45,505 nucleotides of DNA from positions 1-45,505 of the forward strand of contig CAZIKB010000048.1 of assembly GCA_964539665.1 (NCBI GenBank), written 5' to 3'. Below, one piece after another: positions 25,597-32,606 of this stretch (the first letter of the stretch is position 1; each line of letters starts with the position of its first letter). Position numbers and translations under genes: made by a program. Under the pieces are notes generated by a model, which was not told the origin of the DNA, searched no databases, and saw nothing but the letters and a program-made list of their open reading frames with translations. The stretch comes from CAZIKB01 sp964539665. Its GTDB lineage: Bacteria; Zhuqueibacterota; Zhuqueibacteria; Oceanimicrobiales; Oceanimicrobiaceae.

Positions 25597-26715
25597 CTAA
25601 TCGTTGCTCGTTACTTTCACATTTTTTGGTGGCGTGGGTGGAGTCGTATCCGTTGAGGGAGCATCGCCGCCGTTAACACAAATGGTCAGATCGCTTTCAG
25701 CAATTTGAGCCCAGTCGTAGATATGATATCTGCTGCCGCCCTGGTCATGAGCCACTACGAAGCCATTGGGAAAATTCGGCGGCGCTGCAGAAGAAATGAC
25801 GTCAAGACCATCTGTACCCAAACCACCATTGCCATTATTATCTTTTGGTACAATAGTTTTCAATAATTTATTATCGCCCTGTCGGTCATAAATTTTAAAT
25901 GTAGAATTGCCCTGGTTTGATAAAACCAGATAACCAGTACCATCGTTACATTCATATAATCCTATACCTTCCCGATCACCAACAATTCCATCCCCCGTGG
26001 CAAAAACAGCAATATGATCAGCGCTTTTATCTGGATCAGCATAATATTTATATATACATTTATCTTCCTCCCCAATGTAAATAAATCCCAATGCATCGTC
26101 AGCAACAAATCCTTCTGCGACCCCGCCAGTGTAGTTAAGGTCGCGGACGGCTGTAACGGTCACGCCATTTCCTGTACCATCATCCTCAATTTGATATTGG
26201 CGAACTTTGCCACCGCTTTTTGCACGTTCAAACACATATAAAGTCCCGTCCGAAAGTCGTTTATAAAGCCCAAATCCATAGCTGTCTTTTTGAATGTCGT
26301 TATTTTCACTATCTTTATCTGCAATTTGAACAAGGACATTGCCGCCGTTATAGTCACGATTAACCTTAAACACAGCCAATTTACCAGCGTCTCGCAAATT
26401 TGCCGCTACAATATCCACTAATTGCCCGCCTAATTGAAAGCCGCACCTCACATCAACGTTATTAGTTGTAGTCCTCTGTTCGATATGTTGCAGCTCATTA
26501 CCGTTCATATCCCAGACATATATGCCGGCATCTTTGTCCGTGCCTATTATGACACTCTTTTCTGGATTGTTTGGGTGAATCCAGATTGCTGGATCATCTG
26601 CATTACCAGCCGTCGGTGCTGTGCTTACAATCGGCTCAACAACTGTTTGACTGTAAACAGATTGGCCGAGCAATACAATGCTGAAAAGTATTAATATATT
26701 TAATTTACTATACAT
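25597..26715 (-). CDS. Secreted beta-propeller phytase (3-phytase family) with FnIII stub
   Basis: ATG 26715 is preferred over GTG 26727, since GAGGG just upstream serves as ribosome binding site and the signal peptide (LNILILFSIVLLGQSVYSQ) follows. The rest is a six-bladed beta-propeller phytase with family motifs: DDPAIWIHPNNPEKSVIIGT, NNVDVR, AANLRDAG, DSYGFGLYKR, GGVAEGFVADDALGFIYIGE, DREGIGLYE, LSNQGNSTFKIYDRQGDNK, GTDGLDV and VVAHDQGG. BPP enzymes hydrolyse phytate with bound calcium at near-neutral pH. Length (about 370) fits the family. It is a close relative of the phytase domain at about 17360-18325, so a domain duplication within the locus is likely. It ends TDTTPPTPPKNVKVTSND and a stop, again a truncated FnIII start. 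It is the first gene of the minus-strand unit. Confidence 0.9.
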   Translation of the reverse strand: MYSKLNILILFSIVLLGQSVYSQTVVEPIVSTAPTAGNADDPAIWIHPNNPEKSVIIGTDKDAGIYVWDMNGNELQHIEQRTTTNNVDVRCGFQLGGQLVDIVAANLRDAGKLAVFKVNRDYNGGNVLVQIADKDSENNDIQKDSYGFGLYKRLSDGTLYVFERAKSGGKVRQYQIEDDGTGNGVTVTAVRDLNYTGGVAEGFVADDALGFIYIGEEDKCIYKYYADPDKSADHIAVFATGDGIVGDREGIGLYECNDGTGYLVLSNQGNSTFKIYDRQGDNKLLKTIVPKDNNGNGGLGTDGLDVISSAAPPNFPNGFVVAHDQGGSRYHIYDWAQIAESDLTICVNGGDAPSTDTTPPTPPKNVKVTSND

Positions 26716-26727
26716 TTTATCCCTCAC

Positions 26728-27191
26728 AGTTATTACACGGCAACTGAAATCTTTTTAATAAATTTCAATTGATACCTTTATACTTACCAATATGTAATTA
26801 GGCCATGTAAAAATTACCAAATAGTAAGTTTCGTTAATAAAATAATATATTCGGCATTTGGGTGCCATTATTTAAATTATTTATCATATAATTATTGCAA
26901 GTGATAGTTATTGTTGTACTTATGTTGCTGTTTTGTTAAATAAATTATTACTCCAAATCCATATTATTGTATATTATAATTACAATAGTACACTGGATGA
27001 TCGCAATTTATGTGCCATAAAGTATTAATTAATTTCATATTTATTCCAGCCAGACAAATTTCACCTGATATACTATTTGAAAGCACTTGTCGATTTGAGG
27101 TTAGCTGCGTTTATCAGTAACAATAAAATGTCAAAAAAAATAACATTGTCAAATTTATACTTGCTTTTTAACAAATTAATTGTTTTATTTT
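26728..27191. other. Divergent intergenic region, AT-rich
   Basis: This region separates the minus-strand phytase unit from the plus-strand aminotransferase gene and is strongly AT-rich. It must hold the promoter of the phytase unit; I see no Pho-box-like direct repeat or other operator that I would defend. No ORF or RNA gene is evident before the structured element at 27192. Confidence 0.45.
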
Positions 27192-27233
27192 AGTCCCACC
27201 GATTTTCCTTCGAAAATCCTCTTGTGGGAGACT
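27192..27233 (+). ncRNA. Candidate structured RNA immediately before a terminator
   Basis: An inner stem GATTTTC/GAAAATC (27201-27207 with 27212-27218, loop CTTC) sits inside an outer stem CCCAC/GTGGG (27195-27199 with 27224-27228) extended by AGT/ACT across a two-base bulge. It abuts the terminator at 27236. This could be a short stand-alone RNA or a leader element of the aminotransferase gene; no known riboswitch class was recognised. Confidence 0.35.
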
Positions 27234-27235
27234 GA

Positions 27236-27263
27236 CCCTGGACTGAAAAGTCCAGGGTTTTTT
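27236..27263 (+). terminator. Strong intrinsic terminator with GAAA tetraloop
   Basis: CCCTGGACT (27236-27244) and AGTCCAGGG (27249-27257) form a perfect 9-bp stem closed by a GAAA tetraloop and followed by TTTTTT. No plus-strand gene lies upstream for over 7 kb, so it terminates either a small RNA or an attenuated leader of the gene at 27397. Confidence 0.8.
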
Positions 27264-27396
27264 ATTATCCCTTCAAACAATGCAGCGGATGAATAACATT
27301 ACAGAAAATTCTTGATTTTTGTATGCCTCTTATATATATTTTAATGTACTCACAATTATTTGATAAATTTTCCAAATTTTAAGGTAGGAGGTAACA

Positions 27397-28698
27397 ATGC
27401 ACACTCGACGTCAATTCTTAGGCGCTGTCATGCGACCCGCGGTTGCAGCATCTGCAGTAGCAATACTGGAACCTTTTGCAATTAAACGAGTGGTCGAAGC
27501 AGCATCCAGGCTAACAGGGACCCCGGGGGAAGTAGCAACAGATGAATCATTTTGGTTTGAAGTCCAGCAAGCTTTTACTGTGGATCGAAGCCTTGTCAAT
27601 TTAAATAACGGCGGGGTTAGTCCTTCACCGGCAATTGTTCAGGGGGCAATGAAGCGTCATCTCGATTATTCCAACACGGCCCCGGTTTATACTATGTGGA
27701 GAATCCTTGAGCCTCAGCGGGAAACCGTTCGCAAGCGACTCGCACGAACATTTGGCTGCGATGCCGAGGAAATTGCCATGACCCGCAATTCTTCTGAAGG
27801 TTTACAAATTTGTCAATTTGGTTTTGATTTAAAACGAGGCGATGAAGTACTCACCACAACTCAGGATTACGGGCGTATGCTCACGACTTTTAAGCAGCGC
27901 GAGCGCCGTGAAGGAATTGTCCTGAAACAGTTCAAAATACCGGTACCAACTGAAGATGATGACGAAATTGTATCACTCTTTGAGGAGAATATCACGTCCA
28001 AAACCAAAATCATTTTGATGTGTCATATGATCAATCTCACCGGTCAGATTTTACCTGTCAAGCCCATTGTGCAAATGGCGCGCAAGCGGGGAATACCTGT
28101 TATTGTGGATGGCGCACATACTTTTGCTCATTTCGATTTTACTCTGAAAGATCTCGATTGTGATTACTACGCAACCAGCCTGCATAAATGGCTTTTTGCA
28201 CCGCATGGGACCGGGATGCTTTATGTAAGAAAGGATAAGATTCCCGGGCTCTGGCCATTGATGGCGGCGTCGGAGGCTCAGGATGACAACATTCGTAAGT
28301 ACGAGGAAATTGGCACTCACCCTGCTGCAAATTATCTCGCGATTGCTGAAGCTTTAACCTTTCATCAGGGAATAGGAGTGAAGCGTAAAGAAGCCCGATT
28401 GATATATTTGCGTGATCGCTGGGCAAAACGATTGCTTCAGTATGACAAGGTACGTTTGCATACCAGCCTGAAACCCGGATTTGCCTGCGGTCTGGCCAAT
28501 GTGCAAATCAAGGGTGTGGAGTCGGCTGAAATAACCAATTATCTTTGGACCAAGTATCGAATAATTGTCACACCGATTAAGCATAAAGAATTTGAAGGAA
28601 TCCGCGTCACCCCAAGTGTTTATACCACGCTCTCAGAAGTAGATCGTTTTAGCGACGCCATGGAAAATATAATTAAGAAAGGAATTGAAAAATCATGA
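27397..28698 (+). CDS. Tat-exported class V aminotransferase / isopenicillin-N-epimerase-like PLP enzyme
   Basis: A very good AGGAGG site precedes ATG 27397. The N-terminus TRRQFLG (residues 3-9) followed by an Ala-rich stretch is a twin-arginine signal, so the enzyme is folded with its cofactor before export to the periplasm. The rest is a fold-type I PLP enzyme of the class V family: NLNNGGVSPSP (about 68-78), TRNSSEGLQ (129-137), VDGAHTFAHFDF (D238 contacts the pyridine nitrogen) and SLHKWLFAPHGTG with K264 as the Schiff-base lysine. Length (433) fits. Isopenicillin-N epimerase, cysteine desulfurase and selenocysteine lyase types share this layout; HKWLFAPHG is most like the epimerase-like group, and the substrate is unknown. 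Its stop overlaps the start of the RidA gene (ATGA), so the two are translationally coupled. Confidence 0.9.
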   Translation: MHTRRQFLGAVMRPAVAASAVAILEPFAIKRVVEAASRLTGTPGEVATDESFWFEVQQAFTVDRSLVNLNNGGVSPSPAIVQGAMKRHLDYSNTAPVYTMWRILEPQRETVRKRLARTFGCDAEEIAMTRNSSEGLQICQFGFDLKRGDEVLTTTQDYGRMLTTFKQRERREGIVLKQFKIPVPTEDDDEIVSLFEENITSKTKIILMCHMINLTGQILPVKPIVQMARKRGIPVIVDGAHTFAHFDFTLKDLDCDYYATSLHKWLFAPHGTGMLYVRKDKIPGLWPLMAASEAQDDNIRKYEEIGTHPAANYLAIAEALTFHQGIGVKRKEARLIYLRDRWAKRLLQYDKVRLHTSLKPGFACGLANVQIKGVESAEITNYLWTKYRIIVTPIKHKEFEGIRVTPSVYTTLSEVDRFSDAMENIIKKGIEKS

Positions 28699-29144
28699 AA
28701 AAGAGTTTATTAGTATTTCTCTGGATTTTATGTCTGGCAGGCTGTGTCTCTCAACCTTTAGATCGAGAAGTAATTGCAACAAACGATGCTCCTGCAGCAA
28801 TTGGACCTTATTCCCAGGCGATTCGGGTGGGCAACACTCTTTATCTTGCCGGACAAATTGCATTAAAGCCCGCCACTGGTGAATTCGTAGCTGGAGGGAT
28901 TGAAGAGCAGACACATCAGGTATTAAAAAACATTCAGGCTGTTCTAAAAGTAGCTGGATTTTCCATAAGCGATGTGGTGCAAAGCCAGGTCTTTCTATCT
29001 GATCTCAATAACTATGCAGCTATGAATGCAGTGTACGCAACTTATTTTCAGAAATCACCGCCTGCTCGTGCAGCCGTTCAAGCGGCACGTCTGCCAAAGG
29101 ATGCTTTGATTGAAATTATGGTAACAGCGGTTAAGACCAATTAA
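28695..29144 (+). CDS. Lipoprotein RidA/YjgF-family enamine-imine deaminase
   Basis: The start codon overlaps the preceding TGA. The signal peptide MKKSLLVFLWILCLAGC has a lipobox LAGC, with Cys17 as the lipidated residue; Val-Ser after it does not suggest inner-membrane retention in the E. coli sense. The mature part is a complete RidA domain: APAAIGPYSQAIRVGNTLYL, AGQIALKPATGEFV, IEEQTHQVLKNIQAVL, QVFLSDLNNYAAMNAVY and PPARAAVQAARLPKDALIEI, with the catalytic Arg at 125. RidA proteins hydrolyse 2-aminoacrylate and related enamines or imines released by PLP enzymes, normally in the cytoplasm. A membrane-anchored copy coupled to a Tat-exported PLP enzyme implies that both work outside the cytoplasm, an inference from the two export signals. 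Confidence 0.92.
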   Translation: MKKSLLVFLWILCLAGCVSQPLDREVIATNDAPAAIGPYSQAIRVGNTLYLAGQIALKPATGEFVAGGIEEQTHQVLKNIQAVLKVAGFSISDVVQSQVFLSDLNNYAAMNAVYATYFQKSPPARAAVQAARLPKDALIEIMVTAVKTN

Positions 29145-29223
29145 CGTGCAAAAAAAATCGGCAAAGTTATTTAGAACAAAACCTGTGCTATTTTATGGAA
29201 AGTAATGAATTTGTTGAAAAGGT

Positions 29224-29313
29224 AACCTTCCGAAGGTTTATTTTAAATTTCGATATGTAGTATTCACTTAATATTTAACACTATATACAATATGTCAAAA
29301 AACCTTCGGAAGG
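29224..29313. repeat. Inverted repeat pair related to the CTTCGG hairpin family
   Basis: CCTTCCGAAGGTT (29226-29238) is the exact reverse complement of AACCTTCGGAAGG (29301-29313), 62 bp apart. Each arm is itself nearly palindromic around TTCCGAA or TTCGGAA. The core resembles the hairpins at 2827, 6831 and 32399 but is one base different in the arm. It lies between the RidA gene and a small ORF and may act as a terminator or processing site. Confidence 0.5.
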
Positions 29314-29343
29314 ATCTCCACCACTTATATTAAGGAAAGCAAA

Positions 29344-29451
29344 ATGCCTGAAGAAAATATAGAATTACTCAATAAATACAAAAATGAGTTAGAAGAGTTA
29401 AAGACTTCAGGATTTAAATTTTGGGGATTAACATTGATTTCTGAAAAATAA
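29344..29451 (+). CDS. Possible small ORF, 35 residues, unknown
   Basis: AAGGA at about 29332-29336 is correctly spaced before ATG 29344. The peptide begins MPEENIELLNKYKNELEEL and ends KFWGLTLISEK; the first part would be a charged amphipathic helix. The stop is 29 bp before the next gene. I do not recognise it. It could be a genuine short protein upstream of the glycosyltransferase or the remnant of a longer gene. Confidence 0.35.
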   Translation: MPEENIELLNKYKNELEELKTSGFKFWGLTLISEK

Positions 29452-29480
29452 TTTGAAGAAAGTAAAAATACGCATTCGTC

Positions 29481-30626
29481 ATGGATATTGTCCTGCTTGA
29501 ACCATACTACACGGGCTCTCACAAAGCCTGGGCTGATGGATACGCGAAATGCAGTCAGCACAATGTCAAAATTCTCAGCCTCTCCGGCAATTTCTGGAAG
29601 TGGCGCATGCATGGAGGAGCAGTTACTTTAGCTGATTTGTTCATGGGATCGGATGTAATGGCAGATTTAATTTTAGCCACTGACATGCTCGATTTGACGA
29701 CATTTCTATCCATGACAAGAAGAAAAACTGCTTCTACTCCGACCGCGCTCTATTTTCATGAAAACCAGTTGACCTATCCCTGGTCACCTCAGGATCGTGA
29801 TATTCAACATAATCGGGATAAGCACTACGGATTTATCAATTATGTTTCTGCACTAACTGCTGATGCTGTCTTTTTCAATTCCAACTATCACATGCAGAGC
29901 TTTTTAACCGAACTTCCCCGTTTTCTAAAACATTTTCCAGATTATCAGGAATTGGCTACAGTTGAAAAAATCAGAATAAAAAGTAAGGTTCTTCCTCTTG
30001 GGCTCGATTTAGTCCGTTTTGATCAGCACAAAGCCGAAAATCGAAAATCGAAAATCGAAAACTTTTGTTCGAATTCTGGTTCACGACTTCCGCTTATTTT
30101 ATGGAACCATCGCTGGGAATTTGACAAGAATCCAGGCGAATTTTTTGAGGCGTTGTTTATTCTGGCTGAGAGAGGACTGGATTTTGAGGTAGCCATACTT
30201 GGTGAATGCTTCAAAGAAAAGCCAGATGAGTTTATTCACGCCCGTGAAGGACTGGGAGATCGAATTGTCCAGTATGGATATGTAAAAGATTTTGCAGAGT
30301 ATACGAGCTGGCTGTGGCAGGCTGATATTCTGCCAGTGACATCTAACCAGGACTTTTTTGGCGCCAGTGTGATGGAAGCGTTGTATTGCGGTTGTTTCCC
30401 ACTCTTGCCCAATCGTCTGGCATACCCGGAAATTATTCCAAAAAACTTTCACTCAAAGTGTTTTTATGATGATTTTGATGACTTGCTGATTAAATTGGCA
30501 GAAGCAATTCAGAAAATTGAAAATGTGAGGCAGGAGAGTTTCAGGGAGATTGCAGAAGAGTACTGCTGGCAAAATTGGGCAGCAAAGTACGATGTACAAT
30601 TTCAGCTGGTTTTAGGAGGGTGTTGA
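29481..30626 (+). CDS. GTDC1/QTMAN-like (DUF3524) glycosyltransferase, possibly tRNA-queuosine mannosyltransferase
   Basis: The 381-residue protein starts LLEPYYTGSHKAWADGYAK and has the N-terminal DUF3524 signature (LSGNFWKWRMHGGAV, LILATDMLDLTTFLSM, ALYFHENQLTYPWSPQDRD), then a GT4-type half (LGLDLVRFD, LILWNHRWEFDKNPGEFFEA, VQYGYVKDFAEYTSWLWQAD, SNQDFFGASVMEALYCGCFP). Animal GTDC1 is the tRNA-queuosine mannosyltransferase; bacterial relatives are often assigned the same domain name, though their activity is not established here. Residues about 185-201, between LVRFD and LPLILWNHRW, are an insertion encoded by a heptanucleotide repeat. There is no signal peptide; the protein is cytoplasmic. 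The ribosome binding site is weak (GAAGAAAG at 29455-29462, rather far upstream). Confidence 0.85.
   Translation: MDIVLLEPYYTGSHKAWADGYAKCSQHNVKILSLSGNFWKWRMHGGAVTLADLFMGSDVMADLILATDMLDLTTFLSMTRRKTASTPTALYFHENQLTYPWSPQDRDIQHNRDKHYGFINYVSALTADAVFFNSNYHMQSFLTELPRFLKHFPDYQELATVEKIRIKSKVLPLGLDLVRFDQHKAENRKSKIENFCSNSGSRLPLILWNHRWEFDKNPGEFFEALFILAERGLDFEVAILGECFKEKPDEFIHAREGLGDRIVQYGYVKDFAEYTSWLWQADILPVTSNQDFFGASVMEALYCGCFPLLPNRLAYPEIIPKNFHSKCFYDDFDDLLIKLAEAIQKIENVRQESFREIAEEYCWQNWAAKYDVQFQLVLGGC
30035..30062 (+). repeat. Heptanucleotide microsatellite inside the glycosyltransferase gene
   Basis: Three copies of CGAAAAT (30035-30055) and a fourth as CGAAAAC (30056-30062). The unit is not a multiple of three, so gain or loss of one unit would shift the frame of the glycosyltransferase at about residue 185-194. 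Confidence 0.9.
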
Positions 30627-30671
30627 AATATTAATAATTAGATATTTAAATAACAAAAGAAAGGAACCATA

Positions 30672-31070
30672 ATGAGTAGTATACCATTTTCCATTCCAGA
30701 TGTGATGGAGGGATTTGCCGAGACTGAGGGATTAGCTCGATTAGAAAAGGAAGCTTTGATATTAGAGTTTCAGACTAAAGACAGCATTATCGGCTTGATC
30801 AAATCGGCGGTGAAAGAAGTCCGTATTTCATTTAGTGAAATCGAATCAATAAAATTTGAGAAAAAAATATTTAAAACCCAATTGATTGTCAATGCTCGTT
30901 CAATGAGCACTTTTTCGAATGTGCCTGGTAACAAACAGGGTGTGGTAACGCTCAGGTTTCGTAAGAAAAATAAAGATGAAGCTGAACATTTCGCGTCCAG
31001 TTTAGATCTGCAGCTATCAGAGTACAAGCTGAAACAACTCGACCAGGAAATGGACAATTTAAGTGCGTAG
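30672..31070 (+). CDS. Small conserved-looking protein, PH-like fold suspected
   Basis: AAAGGA stands before ATG 30672. The 132 residues have no signal peptide or membrane helix. The middle (LEKEALILEFQTKD, VKEVRISFSEIESIKFEKKI, LIVNARSMSTF, GVVTLRFRKKNKDEAEHFAS) has the alternation of beta strands and a final amphipathic helix expected of bacterial PH-like domains, but I cannot assign a family with certainty. The following helix (LQLSEYKLKQLDQEMDNL) may be a coiled coil. It lies 45 bp after the glycosyltransferase and 83 bp before a small membrane protein, in the same direction, with no function to be inferred from either. Confidence 0.65.
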   Translation: MSSIPFSIPDVMEGFAETEGLARLEKEALILEFQTKDSIIGLIKSAVKEVRISFSEIESIKFEKKIFKTQLIVNARSMSTFSNVPGNKQGVVTLRFRKKNKDEAEHFASSLDLQLSEYKLKQLDQEMDNLSA

Positions 31071-31153
31071 AAATAATGTTTAAATCAGCTGTAATTTATA
31101 TGTAATGCGAAATACACCAAATTTTATATTCATAATAATTATGAGGTTATACA

Positions 31154-31489
31154 ATGATTAAGATACTTTGGGACATTCTTCTTCTCAGTGTTGTTGTATT
31201 TGTAGTCGCCCGTTTCATGCCTGGAATTCGCCTGAAAAATTTTGCCACAGCCATCCTGGTTGGGGTCGTTTATAGTGTGATAAACTTTCTGTTATATAAA
31301 ATTTTAACGTTTCTTGCATTTCCATTTATTTTTATAACCTTCGGGCTTTTTATTTTCATCATCAACGCGGCTTTACTCTGGCTAACCGACAAACTAATTG
31401 AAGATTTTGAGATCCAGGGAATTGGAACTACTGTTATTGCTGCGGTGCTCATTACGTTAGGTAACATTCTGCTGAAGTGGATTTTTTAA
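31154..31489 (+). CDS. Small four-helix membrane protein, phage holin superfamily IV-like
   Basis: ATG 31154 has GAGGT 10-14 nt upstream. The 111 residues comprise four hydrophobic segments (ILLLSVVVFVVARFMPGI, AILVGVVYSVINFLLY, FPFIFITFGLFIFIINAALLW in part, and TTVIAAVLITLGNILLKW). The order of the segments and the FPFIFITFGLF stretch fit the mycobacterial-type four-TM family PF04020, called holin-like but mostly a chromosomal membrane protein of unknown role in bacteria. No lysis genes lie nearby, so a holin function is not supported. Confidence 0.75.
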   Translation: MIKILWDILLLSVVVFVVARFMPGIRLKNFATAILVGVVYSVINFLLYKILTFLAFPFIFITFGLFIFIINAALLWLTDKLIEDFEIQGIGTTVIAAVLITLGNILLKWIF

Positions 31490-31503
31490 AGGAGAAGGTA
31501 TTT

Positions 31504-31944
31504 ATGATGGCTGGAGGAAGGATTCTACTGCTCGGACTTGGAATGCAAGGCAAAGCAGTGATCCCTGATTGTGTAAGTGATAGCGATGTCTCTCATATTA
31601 TTGTAGTGGACAACGGTGCGGATTTGGCTGAGTACCTTAGCCGCTACCCATCAGAAAATATATCTTATTACAACGTTGATGCCGGAATCCAAAGTGAGTT
31701 GTCTCCTCTGTTACGTGACGCAGACGTACTTTATTTAAAGAAATATTTTGTAAAGATTCGAAGGGGCGAGCTGGTTATAACAGTCGATAAAATGCCTGAA
31801 AAAGTCGGAATTGATCCCTATTATTATTTTATTGATAAAAATACTAATGATAATCTCATCAATGTTGAATGGGAAGCATCTGAAGCCACCAGCATCAGTT
31901 GTGATTTAGGATGGCGTAAGCATAGACTCACGGATGTCAATTGA
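31504..31944 (+). CDS. Apparent chimera: saccharopine-dehydrogenase N-terminus joined to an M1-peptidase-like C-terminus
   Basis: ATG 31504 is chosen over ATG 31477, which lies inside the previous gene; AAAGGAGAAGG at 31489-31499 is its ribosome binding site. Residues 1-75 (GGRILLLGLGMQGKAVIPDC, VSHIIVVDNGADLAEYLSRY, LLRDADV) are the Rossmann start of a saccharopine dehydrogenase family enzyme, which is normally about 370-400 residues long. From about residue 76 (LYLKKYFVKIRRGELVITVD, KVGIDPYYYFIDKNTNDNLI) the sequence resembles the extreme C-terminus of M1-family or ABC-permease-linked peptidases. Neither domain is complete, so no enzyme activity is expected. The join near 31726 keeps the frame. 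An internal deletion that fused two genes, or a misassembly, would explain it. The C-terminal match is from memory of the family and is the less certain part. Confidence 0.6.
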   Translation: MMAGGRILLLGLGMQGKAVIPDCVSDSDVSHIIVVDNGADLAEYLSRYPSENISYYNVDAGIQSELSPLLRDADVLYLKKYFVKIRRGELVITVDKMPEKVGIDPYYYFIDKNTNDNLINVEWEASEATSISCDLGWRKHRLTDVN

Positions 31945-31997
31945 TGTGAAATAATATTGGCAGCTATTTTATGAAAAATGCTTAAGGTGTAAAACCC

Positions 31998-32029
31998 GTT
32001 TGACAAAAAATATATTGTCAAACAGTTTT
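31998..32029 (+). terminator. Hairpin terminator after the chimeric gene
   Basis: GTTTGACAA (31998-32006) and TTGTCAAAC (32015-32023) form a perfect 9-bp stem with an 8-nt loop, followed by AGTTTTTC. It lies about 54 bp after the stop at 31944 and would end the 27397-31944 transcript. Confidence 0.65.
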
Positions 32030-32171
32030 TCATTATCAATTGCTTCCATTTAAGCGTTTCCACTATTTTGATTATTGGTTAAAAATGTCTGGAAGATTAT
32101 TTGACTTTTTATGTAGATATTAGGGTAGTCTTTTTAAATTCCCCTGAATGGGGCTGAGTTCTCCAGCGTAG

Positions 32172-32199
32172 GTCAGAAATGTCCAACAGACTTTCTGAC
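32172..32199. repeat. Imperfect hairpin in the intergenic region 31945-32606
   Basis: GTCAGAAA (32172-32179) pairs with TTTCTGAC (32192-32199), and GTC/GAC pair inside it after a one-base bulge (loop CAACA). No T tract follows, so it is not a clear terminator. The remaining sequence of this 660-bp region, apart from the hairpins at 31998 and 32399, shows nothing recognisable. Confidence 0.45.
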
Positions 32200-32398
32200 T
32201 GGTTTATACTTGTTTTACAATTATTTGCCAATTAGGTCTACGACCATAATTGACCTTCCTTTCAGATCTTAGTTCCTGTGGATAATCCAGAAAAGTATGA
32301 GGTGGTTGGGAAGAAGTGAAATAAATTAGTGCGGTGTTTTCGGGATTACCTTAATCCGTTATCTGTATGATGCGATCAAACATAGCATTTGGATTCAA

Positions 32399-32427
32399 CC
32401 TCCCGAAGGTTCCGAACCTTCGGGAGG
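32399..32427. repeat. 29-nt hairpin, repeat copy 3
   Basis: CCTCCCGAAGGTT (32399-32411) and AACCTTCGGGAGG (32415-32427) around CCG: identical in all 29 bases to the hairpin at 2827-2855, about 29.5 kb away. It is 455 bp from the nearest upstream stop and 180 bp before the next start, and is followed by only TTTAG, so it is not obviously the terminator of a gene here. Confidence 0.85.
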
Positions 32428-32606
32428 TTTAGTGTGCGTTCCACCTGAAGATATTCCTGCAGAAAGCATTGTCGAGCTGAGCCCCGAAAGTCAAAATACA
32501 TTTAGAACGCAATGTAAAAAACATTTTTTACTGGATTTAACTTCATTATTGTTGTAAATTGATTGCATTATTTTTAACATAACGAGAACTAACTTATGGA
32601 GGGCTT

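Noticed and set aside
26728..26830. Pho box upstream of the phytase unit
   Set aside because: No pair of CTGTCA-like direct repeats at the right spacing could be seen, and the regulator site of this phylum is not known to me.
31154..31489. Phage holin as evidence of a prophage
   Set aside because: No lysin, structural, integrase or terminase gene is nearby; the holin-like family name is applied to many chromosomal membrane proteins.
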